Source: Cordia subcordata (lineage: Eukaryota; Streptophyta; Magnoliopsida; Boraginales; Cordiaceae). From it: a DNA stretch of 64,000 nucleotides. Positions 32,461 to 43,874 of the stretch are shown piece after piece. The notes beneath the pieces are model-generated. The model was not told the origin of the DNA and searched no databases. It was given only the letters and a program-made list of their open reading frames with translations. The position numbers were made by a program, and so were the translations under genes. Within the stretch, counting starts at the first letter, position 1. Every line of letters starts with the position of its first letter. Location of the stretch: assembly GCA_028554755.1 (NCBI GenBank), contig JAPTOF010000014.1, forward strand, positions 3,534,001-3,598,000, given 5' to 3'.

Positions 32461-32681
32461 GTATTTAACATCATGTCTAATATCACAAAAATTTGATCAT
32501 CCGTGAGTATGCGCTTGTTGTGCATCTTTCTGTTCCTTTCCTTCCACGCATGAATCATGATAAACAAAAGCACCAAAAAAAGCCTCACAGCAACCATCTG
32601 AAAGTTGTTCTTGACCAATTCAGTGCTCATCCAATGGTTAATATCATCCAAAATCTTCAGCCTTTTCGGACCTTTAACCAT
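32421..32681 (-). pseudogene. Possible LINE C-terminal remnant
   Basis: An 86-codon minus-strand frame contains MIHAWKERNRKMHNKRILTD. This is similar to the tail after the zinc-binding reverse transcriptase region of plant LINEs (pattern hIWkERNxRxF). There are no catalytic motifs, and I am working from a short pattern only. Confidence 0.4.
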
Positions 32682-32707
32682 CTTCCAGCCTCTATCTCAA
32701 TTAAATG

Positions 32708-32943
32708 CTTATTTTTTTAAATGCTTCTAAAATTAACCTAGTTTTAAAGAGTTTGTAAAAAATAGCTTTTCGAAGTTTCAAAATTCGAATTCGAACTCTG
32801 AAAATTTGAATTTGAACTTCAAAAGTTCGATTATGTTTTTTTGCCCCCGTTAAAAAAAACAATTTCAAACAAAAATACGATTTCGAACTTAGAAAGTTCG
32901 GAAGTTTGCTTTGGCATAATTCATGCAATACAAGTAGATGAGG

Positions 32944-32989
<46 letters not shown>

Positions 32990-33301
32990 TATTGTTAATA
33001 TTTGGTTTGCAAAATTGATTATATTTTTTAATACGCGATATGTAATAATTGATTATAATGCTTTGATTAAAAAAGTAAAATAAAAAAAAGGTATGGACAT
33101 TAATAAAAAAGGCATTACGGGTAATAATATCTAATTTTTTTTGTTAATTATTTTAGAAACCATGTTTAGAAATATCTATTTGTATATTATTATAAATCAT
33201 GCCAAATTGATCAATGCAACTTATAATTTTGTCATGTAATTTTTTTTCTGCCTAGGAGATTTGTCTCATTAAATAATTTGTTAATCTAATAATTTTATTC
33301 C

Positions 33302-33337
<36 letters not shown>

Positions 33338-33786
33338 CATAAAGTATATTACATATACCTCTCCTGTCAATATCACATGTACATGTCTTTTTATTAATGT
33401 CCATACATTTTTTTATTTTACTTTTTTAATCAAAGTATTATAATCAATTATTACAGATCATATATTAAAAAATATAATCAATTTTGTAAACCAAGTATTA
33501 ACAATAAACAAAAATATAAAAAAAATCATCATTTATTTGCTTTGCAAGAATTATGCAAGCCAACTTTCGAACTTCAAAAGTTCGAAATCGTATTTTTTTT
33601 TGGCTCGAAATCGTATTTTTTGTTCAAAATTGTTTTTTTTCAACGGCGACAAAAAAACATAATCGAACTTTTGAAATTCGAATTTGAATTTTTGGAGTTC
33701 GAGTTCGAATTTCGAAAGTTCGAAAAGTCTATTTTTGTAAACCTTTTAAAAGCTAGGTTAATTTTGGAAGCATTTAAAAAAATAAG
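32708..33786. mobile_element. Foldback element with about 400-bp inverted arms
   Basis: The left arm, from CTTATTTTTTTAAATGCTTC (32708), matches the complement of the right arm ending at 33786. Homology continues inward through ttcgaa-rich blocks, the gcataattcatgcaa region and a TA run. It also covers the block ending gtatggacattaataaaaaa (to about 33110 and from about 33388). Only about 280 bp lie between the arms. The 9-bp flanks aattaaatg and gtttaaaaa agree at 5 positions, which is weak. No protein is encoded. Long arms and no gene suggest a non-autonomous MULE or a foldback transposon. Confidence 0.78.
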
Positions 33787-35560
33787 GTTTAAAAAAAAAA
33801 TTTCCGCAAACTAACTCCCCCCAACTCCTCACTCTGTATGCGCGCGCCCGGGGGCGCGTTTGTCTCTCTCAGTGTCTCAGTGTTGGATCTTCGTGACATT
33901 TCAAGATGATAATGTGCATTTCTAGTGTTTATGTCAAATGGTAAAGGAAATATGCATAGGCCCTGAGTCAAAGATCAAGTGTAGTGATCAAGTCAGTTTT
34001 CATGTGCCAAACCAGATACTACATGCGTTTTTGTGTGGTTTATATACATACAAGAGTCTTTTTTATTGTGAAATATTAACAGTGTGACGCGTGATTTTAT
34101 TATCTTGAGATACAATTTTTAAATGGTTTCACTTTTGTTTCATAAATAGGGTTGGATTGGGTTGCTTGTCTGTTGAGATTGAATTTTCTTAACTTCAAAT
34201 GTCGTGACTGATGCATGATAACAATCGTTACAAGATTAAGCATGTATTTATGGAGGCAAATAGGTGCACGGATTGGTTAAGATTTACCAGTTTGGTGTCA
34301 TGATATTTGAAGAAATATCTTGCTTGTTGCTGTTGCTTTTATAAAAAGGACAAGAAACGGAAGAAATCTTGCCAGTTTAGTTATGTATAACTTGTCTATT
34401 GTCCCCAAAGAATATCCTCGAAATAAGAGTTGGTGGGCGAATGCATCTTACGACTCTGTATTCATGATTCGTGTTCAATTCTAGTTCTCTATTGCAGGCG
34501 AGTGTTTTTTATTTACTTGGTGCTTAGTACAGAGGATGTGTTATGCACACAAGATTTATCAGTTGATGGTCCAGTTTTACTAGCTGATTCGGTGATCGAG
34601 TTTCGTTGACTAAGTTTTTCTTGTCACAAAAAAAGAGAGAGAAAAAAAAAAAAAAAAAGCACTTGCAACTCTACCTTGACAATAAATAATTTAATATTCT
34701 ACCTTCTAGACCAACCATATCAGCAGAATACTTGACTAGAAAATTGCAGTGAGCTGAGTGATGCAAATGCAATCCTCGAGGCAGCAGAAGTGATGATGAA
34801 AATTGAAGGGTTAACCGGATCTATTCCATAAATAAAAACACTTATTTCTGTGATGAGTTTAAACTTCATAAAATACTCATGACTAGAAGATTCTTATTAC
34901 ATCTTGTAACAAAAGGATAACCAAATAAACATATATGATCCCACTAATGGAGTCTAGTAACGTAAAAAGAATCTTGAAAAAAAAAAAATTTATATAAGCC
35001 AATCTAATTGAAAAACTGGAAAATTAAGGATTCAGAGTGAAATTAACACTTCTGTCTTGTTCAGGGAAATAAAAAGAAGATTCGTAAATATTCCCAAAAG
35101 GGGATTTACTAAACAAATGTTTATTTCTTCTACTATGAATCTAGTGAAATGTAATGTAGTTTTTTTTAAATGAGTGTAACATTATTCCAGTTAATATTAA
35201 ATTAATATTTCTAATATACCACTTTTAATCGTTCTTCTTTTGAAGTGTTGGATTATATTTAATTTGAAAATGATTCAAAATGATAAATTTTTATATACAT
35301 GATGGAAGTGGGAATAATTTTAGCATTAACAAGATCACTTTAATTGGGATTAACTTTAGGATAACCTTAAATATACCCAAATGAGAAAAATTATTTTCCA
35401 ACAAGAACTTACACTAATTATGGGGCTAGAATCCTTCCTAGCATAAAAAATATATAGTTAATTATCTTGGAGGTCCCTTATTTTACTGCTTTTTACAACT
35501 TCGACCTTTACCTTTCAAAGTCACACTTTCGAGTCCCTTATGTTTTCTTGTTGTGCTAAT
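33787..35560. other. Intergenic DNA, little recognised
   Basis: No gene. A CG-rich near-palindrome gcgcgcccgggggcgcg is at 33841-33857. A short + strand stretch near 34215-34290 reads YKIKHVFMEANRCTDWL, which resembles the end of a plant LINE RNase H domain (HxxREaNxxaDxLA), but it is too short to call. An A-rich run is at 34627-34660. Confidence 0.4.
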
Positions 35561-36320
35561 GTTAGTCTCCCCATTAGGGAAATGAAGAATTTAAATAAAG
35601 GCGGCCCCGAGCGCGGAAAAAGTGCATCAATCGAAGTAAAAATGGTGATAGTTACGTTAGTTATTAGGACTTAATGGCTTTTATGATGACCAACACGTGC
35701 CACTTAACACCCCATGCATGCTAACCGACGAGGGGCACATGGGGGCGGGGAGGGGGGGGGAGCACATGAGGTTAGGGGCGTAACCAACATACGCCCAAAC
35801 AAGAGCTGACAACGTGCGCATAGGACCTCGTTAGTGGCAAGTCTGTGTACTCACTAGACACCTAAAGGTAACTGGTTGAAGGGATCCACAGAAAGGCATC
35901 TAGTTGCGAGGATTCGCAAATCTCCGTAAAAAAGTTGCCAGCTACAGCCTCATACGCTTAACTTGGTGCAAGCCGACCAAACAAGGGATTACTACCTGAC
36001 AAAATGTGCTATTTGTCTTTTTTATCTGAAGATCAAGAGCAAGTTGGCTAATAGCATGCCGCCATCATCATTGGCCATGCCATTGGAGCTATCCTATAAA
36101 TACGTCGAAACATACCATTGCAAAGGTGAGCCATCTCAACCACCTTTCTTGCACTTTTTTTTTTTTTTTGCGGAGCATCTTTCTTAATTTGTTTTCCAAA
36201 AATTCTCTACTAACTTAACCATTGGACTTTATTTCGGGGATAAAGCCCCGTCATTTAACTCTTTTGTAGGACTTCGACAACCAGAACAATACTGGTGGAT
36301 AACTTTAGGTTTTTATGATT
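35561..36320. other. Unassigned sequence resembling part of an LTR
   Basis: Contains a TATA-like cctataaatac (36091-36101). A leader-like tail follows with cggggataaagccccg (36236-36251, a hairpin) and a tttgtagg...cttcgac segment, as seen in Ty3/gypsy LTRs. No TG/CA ends, partner LTR or target duplication were found. A G-run is at 35740-35760. Confidence 0.3.
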
Positions 36321-38486
36321 ATAAATTCATTCCACACTAGACTAGATCGGAATAGAGTTATATACATTCTCATTATGAGAAGGGGTTATTTGAGCGTATT
36401 TAAATAGATACTATGTTTGTATATAGATCCTTACGTCGTTACATTTCATTTAGGATTAGGAATAGGTGTAATTAGAAATGGCAAGAAAGAAGGTATTCAC
36501 TTCCCTTTTCTGTCTTCTGTATATAGTATTTTTGCCCTGGTGGATTTCTGCCTCATTTCATAAAAATCTAGAATTTATATATATATGCGTGCCGCACATG
36601 TAAGTTTGTGTGTGTGTATATATATACACACTATAACATATATGTCAAATTTAAAAAAATAAAAATAAAAAGAAAAAAAGGTGGCGTTGGTGGGGTGAAA
36701 GGAAAAAGTGGTGGGGTGCAGTCCTGTAGATTACATTCCATATTTCTTGGTCTAGCGGCCCCTTGGCTTGGCTCATTCATAAGGTGTTTTTCCGGTGACG
36801 AATTTCCTGGCTGGGTCCCAGCTCGTTTGCTTTAGTTCATCCCTTAAAACACACTGTTGATGTACTTGCTGGTCGCAAGTGCTTTGCATTTCATGCCGTC
36901 TATTGTTGAAGAATTGGTGGTTTGCACGGTTTGGATTTGTTAGCAATTGTGGGTAATATAAAGTCGTGGCTTTCGCTCTTTATTTTTGAGAAATCTTGTG
37001 AACCGTATCTGGTTATAGATTGGAGTTTTCAGTGGGTTGGGTTCATCCCAACTTTATGCAGCTTTTTCCCCCCTTTTTAGGCGCAGTTGGCTGGATTATT
37101 TGTTTATACCCATTTCATGTTAATAAACTGTTCTTTTGTTCTTCTTTATTTCTTTTTTTTTTTTTTAACCCTTCCCCCACTCAACTCCCATCTCCTGTGA
37201 ATTTGAAATCAGGACTTCACAACTGAAGGAGATAGTCTCCAACACTTAAACTATTTCTTAATCACTCAAGTTAATTTTATGTTTTTTTGAGCCAAGAAAA
37301 GGGAAACTGAAGACAAGCAATACTCCTTATTCTGCCTAATTTGATTTTAATTTCATTATATATGTATAATACTCATCACTCAATCTCGAAATTGACTCGA
37401 CCACGACTACTCCATTTCTGTGGCATTGGTTATGGGTTTAGACAGGGAATGTCATGTACTTATGGGATATCATCTAGCGAAAGTCAATAATTTTTGTCAC
37501 AAACCAAGTTTACAGGGAATGTCATGTATTCACGGGATACCATGAAACCAAAGTCAATAATATTTATCACAAAAGAAGTTTTTCTGTGATTAAATTTGTA
37601 GTTATGGCCGTTAGGACCACGACAAATATAGCAATCAAAACTCTCATATTAAATGTTATTGTTACAGAAACTCTAATATATTGTCATAAATTCTCTCGTG
37701 GTACAAGTAAATAATTGTTTAGTTGTTTTTATAACGACCTAACTCCTAAGCACATGCAGATAATAAGCACTCAAGACCTTATAATGATAGTAATCTCAGG
37801 ATCTTAATCACATGCCTGTGGCCTTAATGTCTCCTTTTATGTGTGTCATCAGAGATAAAAGGGATAAAAGAAATGCTACTACAAATCAACAAGGTTAGAT
37901 TGTGTACATTTGCCCTAACCCTGCAAATCTTCCCTATCATTGGAACTTGTTTACAGAGGAGAATCATATCTCTCATTATTGTCAAAAAAACAAACATGCA
38001 TGCACTCATGGATAGTGACAAAACCTTAGCATTCACTCTAGTGCTCTCACTTTTCATAAATTATTACAAGATGAATAACAAAAGGTTCATAGACGACACT
38101 CAAAAGGAATCTTGAACCCTTCTAATTCTCTTTGGTAACTTATTTTAATTTGTAACCTATTGGTCTCTCTCCTAAGGAGGGACACTTGGATGGTGGAGAC
38201 AAAACGCCGACAATTATAACATTTGATTTTTATCAACACTAATAGAGTATGGTTTTCCTGAAACATCTCAAAATAACATTGAGATGCCTCCTATTTAAGT
38301 GTTAGTATAAGCTAATTAATTAGGATAAGAAATATTAAACAATACTTCTTTTAATTTTCATCATCTATCTATCTATCGACTCACATGTAAATGTTTAATT
38401 GACTTGTTAAAAACAAAGAAGAAAATGACATGATTTAATTATTTTGGCATAAAGTATTATTTAGGAACGTCCAATTAAAGTTATAG
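36321..38486. other. Intergenic DNA with simple repeats
   Basis: No gene recognised. It holds a TG/TA run (36606-36640), T- and A-rich tracts and a 70-bp tandem duplication at 37444-37583. The longest frames are under 100 codons and have no known motif. Confidence 0.45.
37444..37583. repeat. Two-copy tandem duplication of about 70 bp
   Basis: Copies 37444-37513 and 37514-37583 both start AGGGAATGTCATGTA and share GGGATA-CAT, AAAGTCAATAAT and CACAAA-GAAGTTT blocks, with scattered differences. Confidence 0.8.
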
Positions 38487-38757
38487 GCAAATTTCACAAA
38501 TAGTCCCTATTGTTTACAAAATGTGTCAATTTGGTCCTATTGTTTTAAAAGTAATTTTTTTAGTCATTAATATATTCAAAAAGTGTCATTTTAATCTCTA
38601 TTGTTTAAAAATGACTAATTTGATCCCCAATATTTAATACAAAAAGTGACATAATTGATTCCCATTTTAGTCTTGAAAATGATAATATGACCTAATTTTA
38701 GACTTAAAAATGGTCATATGATGGTCACATACCAATTACTGGGGACAAAAAGTAATA

Positions 38758-39657
38758 GAGTGAATTACTCAACTTCCTCTTGTGGTTTGACAAATATACA
38801 CAATAATACCTTGTAGTTACGAAATTAGCTAAATCACCCCCTGTGATTTTAATGAGGGTGCACATAGACCCCCTCCGTTAATTTTTTCGTCCAAAATAAT
38901 GTGTTTTGACATACACGCGCGGTTTGTGTAATTTTGCTTTGTTTTTTCATAATAAATGCATTAAATAAACTTTTTTATCTTTAATTTATTTAAAAAACAA
39001 AAAAAAGTAATCAAAATTTTAAAAAAAGACACCACCCCTGCCCCCACCCCCGTCACCCCCGTCACCCCTACCCCCCATCACGCCTGCTGCCCCCACCCCC
39101 ACCCCCACCACCTCCACCACCCCCATTGCCCCCACCCCCCAGTAGGCCCCACCCCCGTCTACCCCGTTACCCCCACCTCCGTCGCCCTTACCCCCGCAAC
39201 CCCTACCCCCGTCTCCCCCATCCCTGCTGCCCTTACCCCCAGCAGCCCCCACCCCCTGCAGCCCCCATCCCTGCTGCCCCCACTCCCCATCCATCATGTT
39301 TTCTTTTTTTTTTGTGTTTTTTCTAATGTAATTTTTTATTTTTAAATAAAATAAAGCTAAAATAAATATTTTATTTAGTAAGTTAAGGGCAAAATAGACT
39401 TTTTAAAACTTTTTTTAAAGTTTATTTTTATTTTTATTTTTTAAATAAAATGAAGGTAAAATAATTTTTTTTATTGGATTAGACAAGGACAAAATTGACA
39501 TTTTACTAAAATCCGTTAAAAAGCTAACGGCAGTTAGTTTTTGGGGGTTGTGTGCACTATCATTGAAACCATAAGAGGTCAAGTAGCTAATTTATAAAAC
39601 ACAAGAAAAAATTATAAATATTAGTCAAACCACAAGGGGGAGTTGAGCAATTCACCC
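38758..39657. mobile_element. Nested 900-bp MULE-type MITE
   Basis: Ends GAGTGAATTACTCAACTTCC and the near complement of GGGTGAATTGCTCAACTCCC; the arms align for more than 120 bp. The 9-bp flanks aaagtaata and aaaataata match at 8 of 9 positions, the duplication length of Mutator-like elements. It lies inside the element at 38489-39842. Its core is a C-rich minisatellite. Confidence 0.85.
39029..39296. repeat. C-rich minisatellite, variants of CCCCCACC
   Basis: About 270 bp, nearly free of A and strongly biased to C on the + strand (G on the other). Units such as cccccacccccc, cccgtcacc, ctgctgcccc and cagcagccccca recur. Pro-rich or Gly-rich frames run through it in both directions only because of composition. 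Confidence 0.9.
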
Positions 39658-39842
39658 AAAATAATATTTTTTGTGAAAATTAACATTTGTTTTGCAAATA
39701 TTAAAGACAATGAGTTCTTTTTAAAATAATAAGAATCAAATTGGCTTTTTATGCAAACATTAAGGACGAAATTGATTACTTTTAAAATAATAGCGACTAG
39801 ACTAATACTTTTTATAAACAATAGGTACTATTTGTGGAATTA

Positions 39843-39848
39843 TATATA

Positions 39849-39893
<45 letters not shown>

Positions 39894-39902
39894 GTGTGTG
39901 TT
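39843..39902. repeat. TG/TA microsatellite
   Basis: tatatgtgtgtg then about 20 TA units then cacgtgtgtg, directly after the right end of the inverted-repeat element. Confidence 0.85.
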
Positions 39903-40409
39903 TAATGTTTTATTCCTCTATCTAGGTTTCTACAAATTATATTTAATTGTATACGTTCCCATCAGTTCCGAAGCTATGAATAACCTATGAAAGACAGACG
40001 AGTAGACTGCTTTGATTTTGTACATGTACTACTCTTATCCATATAAAGTAGTACGTGAATCCTTGTAGGGTGGTTTGGTTGATTATGCAAAAACATTTTT
40101 GTGGTTTGGCGTATTCACAGGGGGAGTGGTATGGGGCGCTTTGTTAAAGATTTTGCTTTGATTTGTAGACGCGGATCACTACATGTAACATGCAGATTCC
40201 ATATGTTGCCCACATGGCTTTGTCGTATGACGCCTCTGTGTTTATCATAAAGATTTTGACCACAGAAAAGCATTACACTTTGTTCATGCGAGACAGATAT
40301 TCTCGTGGTTCCCAACTGACCAACGTTAATTTTGATGCTCTACAATATGATTGGAAACTACTTGGGAGTGTATTCAACAGGACCATATAATAAAAGTATA
40401 CATGTCTTT
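39903..40409. other. Intergenic DNA
   Basis: No gene recognised. A 66-codon frame at 40190-40390 has no known motif. Confidence 0.4.
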
Positions 40410-40604
40410 TAAGTATATGCTATTTAGTGACCAAAAGAGTGTGTTTAATAACTTCTTTTTTGGTAGTTAATTTTAATTTAGGAATCAAACCTTTAGTGAC
40501 CACCTTGTGTGGTCGCTAAATTGGTCGTCCATACTATTTAGTGACTGATTTTGTAAATTAACGACTAATTTTAGTGGTCGTTAAAAATCTATTTTTTAGT
40601 AGTG
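40410..40604 (-). mobile_element. One end of a CACTA (En/Spm) transposon
   Basis: Read on the minus strand the sequence starts CACTACTAAAAAATAG at 40604. It then repeats subterminal motifs such as ttagtgacc, gtggtcgcta and ttaacgacta in both orientations, as in plant CACTA elements. No second CACTA end was found in the window, so this is a fragment or a strongly truncated element. Confidence 0.72.
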
Positions 40605-41868
40605 ACCTGCCTTGCAAATTTATAGTGCATCCATTTTAATTCTTTTTCACATGACTCGACGAGAACCTCGAAATAAGAGTTAAATTCAAATGGAGTAGTG
40701 AGAACGAATCTATTGATACTAAAAGATGTTCTCACACTGCAACGAAAAAGATGTATTTCTTTATTTATTATTCTTATCTTAACTGTTTTCATTATCTGAC
40801 CAAAAATACGAGAAATTCCAAGACAGGATAACAAATTTAAAAGCTCTTCAAATAAACTCGAACTCCGCACATGCATGATACATGTCTGTCGCTTTCACGG
40901 GGTCAATTTACTTTGGAATGAGGAAATGGGAGGAATAATTAAATGTGGAAATTTTCAGTTGGTGAGGATGGGTAGTTTGGGGACCAAACAAACTTAATTA
41001 TACATAGAGTTAGTACATGGCCATAAAGCTTGCAGACAGGGTTTTTGTTTGAAGATCAACAGTTTTCTATTGTTGGCACAACGAGTACAACGAAGAAATG
41101 GTTTGTTTGGAGACCAACAATTTTTCTTGTTGGTACACATACAACTAAGAGTTGGCTGTCCTCAGAGGCTATTTCAGTAGTAAGAGTAAGAAACAGATTT
41201 GATTTATAATTTAACTTTGAACTTTATTTTTTGCTTTGAATTGAGTGTCCCAACTGACATAGTACAATAGTCATGAGGCTGATCAATGTACTTGAAATTT
41301 ACTAATCAGTGGTCAGGTGATATGGGTGCATTTGGAGCGTAAATTACATGATTTGGAGTGTGTTTAAGTGCGTGTTTTGGTGCTAATTTTGTCTATTTCG
41401 AACCTCTGAGTGCTTATTGAGTCTCATTGAGTATTTGTGTGTGGTGTGCCATTTCTTATCGTTTTATGTGTTCTTTTAATTTTATTTATTTATTTTTTGA
41501 ATAGTAATTTTGATTAATTAGGTTAGACTAGAATTAGGATATTAGGAAATTAGGAAATTAGGTCATTATGACATATTTATTAGAATTAGGGTTACTAGAT
41601 TAGAATTTAGGACACTAATTTAATTAGAACTAGGTTTTTAGGGCATCCCTAAGTTAGTTTTTAAGTAAATAATCAATTAGGATAGTTTTTAGTTAGAAGT
41701 CAGATATTAAAAACAAATAAAAAAAAAGAGAAAAGACAAAAAGAATATGTATGTATATATATAATATGGGCACTAATATGTCACTTTTCTATCACTTCAT
41801 TTCTTTTATATAACTATATATGATATATATGTTATATAACATAACACTACTAACTATAACTATATATA

Positions 41869-41903
<35 letters not shown>

Positions 41904-42516
41904 AACCAAAAATCCCCCCAAACCCACGTTTTGACCAAAAACTCACACACCACATATATACATAGAAGATCAGCAATGGCCGAACATTAAGCGCCGCAGT
42001 AGCCCACATTTTTTTCCTACTTTTTTGTCTCACGTTGGATAGGAAAAAACACACACACTCTTCACGTTTTTCACACACACACATACTCACACATGTAATT
42101 TAAAGAGAGGAATTTAGGGGCTGCTTTAAGGTTTTTAAAAGGAAAATTTCAGCTTATATTTTTTGCAGAGGATCTCTTAAAAATAGTCCAAAAACTGCTT
42201 CAAAATAGGATTTTTCTTACTCCTTTGTTGGGGCTTTCATTATAGTGATTAAGGGCAAGTTTAATATATTAATCTTGGGTGATTTTCCTAGGTTTTTGGA
42301 TTGATTAAGGAGCTAATTTGGAGCTGAAAATTCTGCAGGAAATTGGGCTTTAAAGAAGGACTTTGCTGAAATTTGTGTTTTAAAACCAGAGTTGCACAAA
42401 ATTGAAAGGAGAAGAGATTTTGGACTTGGAATTTAATTTTCTAGACATGGAATTAATGTTTGTGAGATTAAATTTTAGTTTTGCACTCTCTTTTAACATG
42501 TTGAGCTAAATCCTTT
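40605..42516. other. Unassigned sequence with LTR-like features
   Basis: From about 41336 the + strand reads like an LTR leader: repeated ttaggaaattagg motifs, a TATA-rich stretch (41740-41900), then a purine-rich untranslated-like part. A TA microsatellite lies at 41866-41900. No coding sequence. It may be LTR or 3' untranslated sequence of the adjacent Athila-like element, but clean ends are not visible. A degenerate two-copy repeat of about 57 bp lies near 41045-41160. Confidence 0.35.
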
Positions 42517-42675
42517 TAGGGTTGATTACTATTTCTAGTATGGCTTAAGGATTGTAAAACTTGTTTTAGGATATTTTGATAGTTTAAATACATGTTTGGG
42601 TTTTGTTGTTTTAATGGTGATTATTAAGCATGTCTATGTGTTTGATTAATTGCCTCAATGGAAAAACATGTATTA
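42517..42675 (-). repeat. Block shared with 51840-51992 (LTR remnant)
   Basis: The best part (42585-42675) aligns at close to 90% by eye with 51900-51990, including catgtttgg, aatggtgatt, gcatgtctat and tgattaattgcctc. It directly follows the truncated integrase frame. Confidence 0.7.
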
Positions 42676-42676
42676 T

Positions 42677-43804
42677 TTACCGCACTAGAAGGTAGGCTTC
42701 AATAACCTTGTATGGACCACTCCATCGACTTCTCAATTTATTTGGAAAGAGCTTCAATCTAGAATTAAACAACCAAACTTTGTCAATAGGAGAGAAAGAT
42801 TTCCTAATGATATGTCTATCATGCATTTTCTTCATTCTCTCTTTATAAAGCTTGGCGTTCTCGTATGCCTCATATCTTAACTCCTCTAGCTTAGTTAAGA
42901 CAAGCTTTCTTTTCTCAGTTGTAGTAGACAAGTCAAAATTTAAAGCCTTAATAGCCCAATGTGCTCTATGTTTTAACTCGACTGGTATATGGCAAGCCTT
43001 CCAATACACCAAGCTCTATGGAGACATACCTATGGGGGTCTTGTATGCAGTACAGTAGGCTCACAATGTATCACTCAATCTACAAGACCAATCTTTCCTA
43101 TCAGACTGAACCGCTTTCTCTAGAACGGACTTGACCTCTCTATTTGAAACTTCTACATATCCACACGTCTAAGGGTAATAGAGGGTAGCAATCTTATGAG
43201 TGACTGAATGTTTCCTAAGTAAAGCTGCAAGTGTCCTATGGTGAAAGTGCTTTCCTCTATCACTAATTAAGGCTTGTGGTACCCTAAACCTGGAAAAGAT
43301 GTGCTTTCGAATGAACTTGACCATAACCTTGTGGCCATTGGCTCGGGTAGGAATCGCCTCTACCCACTTAGACACATAGTCAACAGCCACTAAGATGTAT
43401 TGATACCCAAAGGAAGGTGAAAACAGATCCATGAAATCAATTTCCAAAACACCAAAAAGTTCACACACAAGAATAGGGGAGAGGGGCATCATATTTCTCT
43501 TAGAAATGGACCCAAATTTTTGATATCTAACACACTTTTTACAAAATTCCTGGTCATCTCTAAAAAGTTTGGGCCAAAAGAATCCACTTTGCAAGACTTT
43601 AGTTGTAGTTTTCTTACCTTCAAAGCGACCTCCATATGCCTTATTGTGACACATATTCAAAATACTCTCATATTCACTCTCTAGAACACACCAACGAATC
43701 ACCTGACCTGCACACACCTTAAAGAGATAAGGATCTTTCCAAAAGAAATGCTTAACCTGCGAATAAAACCTATCATTTTCTTTCTTCTCCTGATAGGGTG
43801 GCAA
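42677..43804 (-). pseudogene. Athila-like integrase
   Basis: The minus-strand frame 43804-43169 has the zinc-binding region (CHNKAYGGRFEGKKT... CKKC). The first catalytic Asp is in LEIDFMDLF and the second in LISDRGKHF. After a stop, a second frame (43168-42677) carries the Glu region (YVEVSNRE), KTPIGMSP-like residues and KLRSRWSGPYKV. It ends early in YLLVR. Integrase joins element cDNA to host DNA in the nucleus; stops inactivate this copy. Confidence 0.9.
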
Positions 43805-43874
43805 CTAACCTGTGATAAGATAATTCACTATATATGCATACCATAATGTGTGATGTGAGACAACAAACAATTGT

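Larger units (their letters stand above)
38489..39842. mobile_element. Inverted-repeat DNA element with internally repeated arms
   Basis: The left arm caaatttcacaaatagtccc... matches the complement of the right arm ending ...actatttgtggaatta. Inside each arm a unit of about 40 bp (pattern aatttggtccctattgttt-aaaagt) recurs three or four times with changes. The arms continue for more than 200 bp, interrupted in the middle by a second element (38758-39657). There is no coding content. The superfamily is uncertain; MULE-like is the best guess. Confidence 0.7.

Noticed and set aside
34215..34290. LINE RNase H gene fragment
   Set aside because: Only about 17 residues resemble the HxxREaN motif; this is too little to call a feature.
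39019..39326. Gly-rich (minus) and Pro-rich (plus) frames over the C-rich minisatellite
   Set aside because: These are products of the repeat itself; both strands are open at once and no family resemblance is seen.
41336..42516. A complete plus-strand LTR here
   Set aside because: A TATA-rich part and leader-like sequence are present, but no TG/CA ends, target duplication, primer site or partner LTR could be shown.
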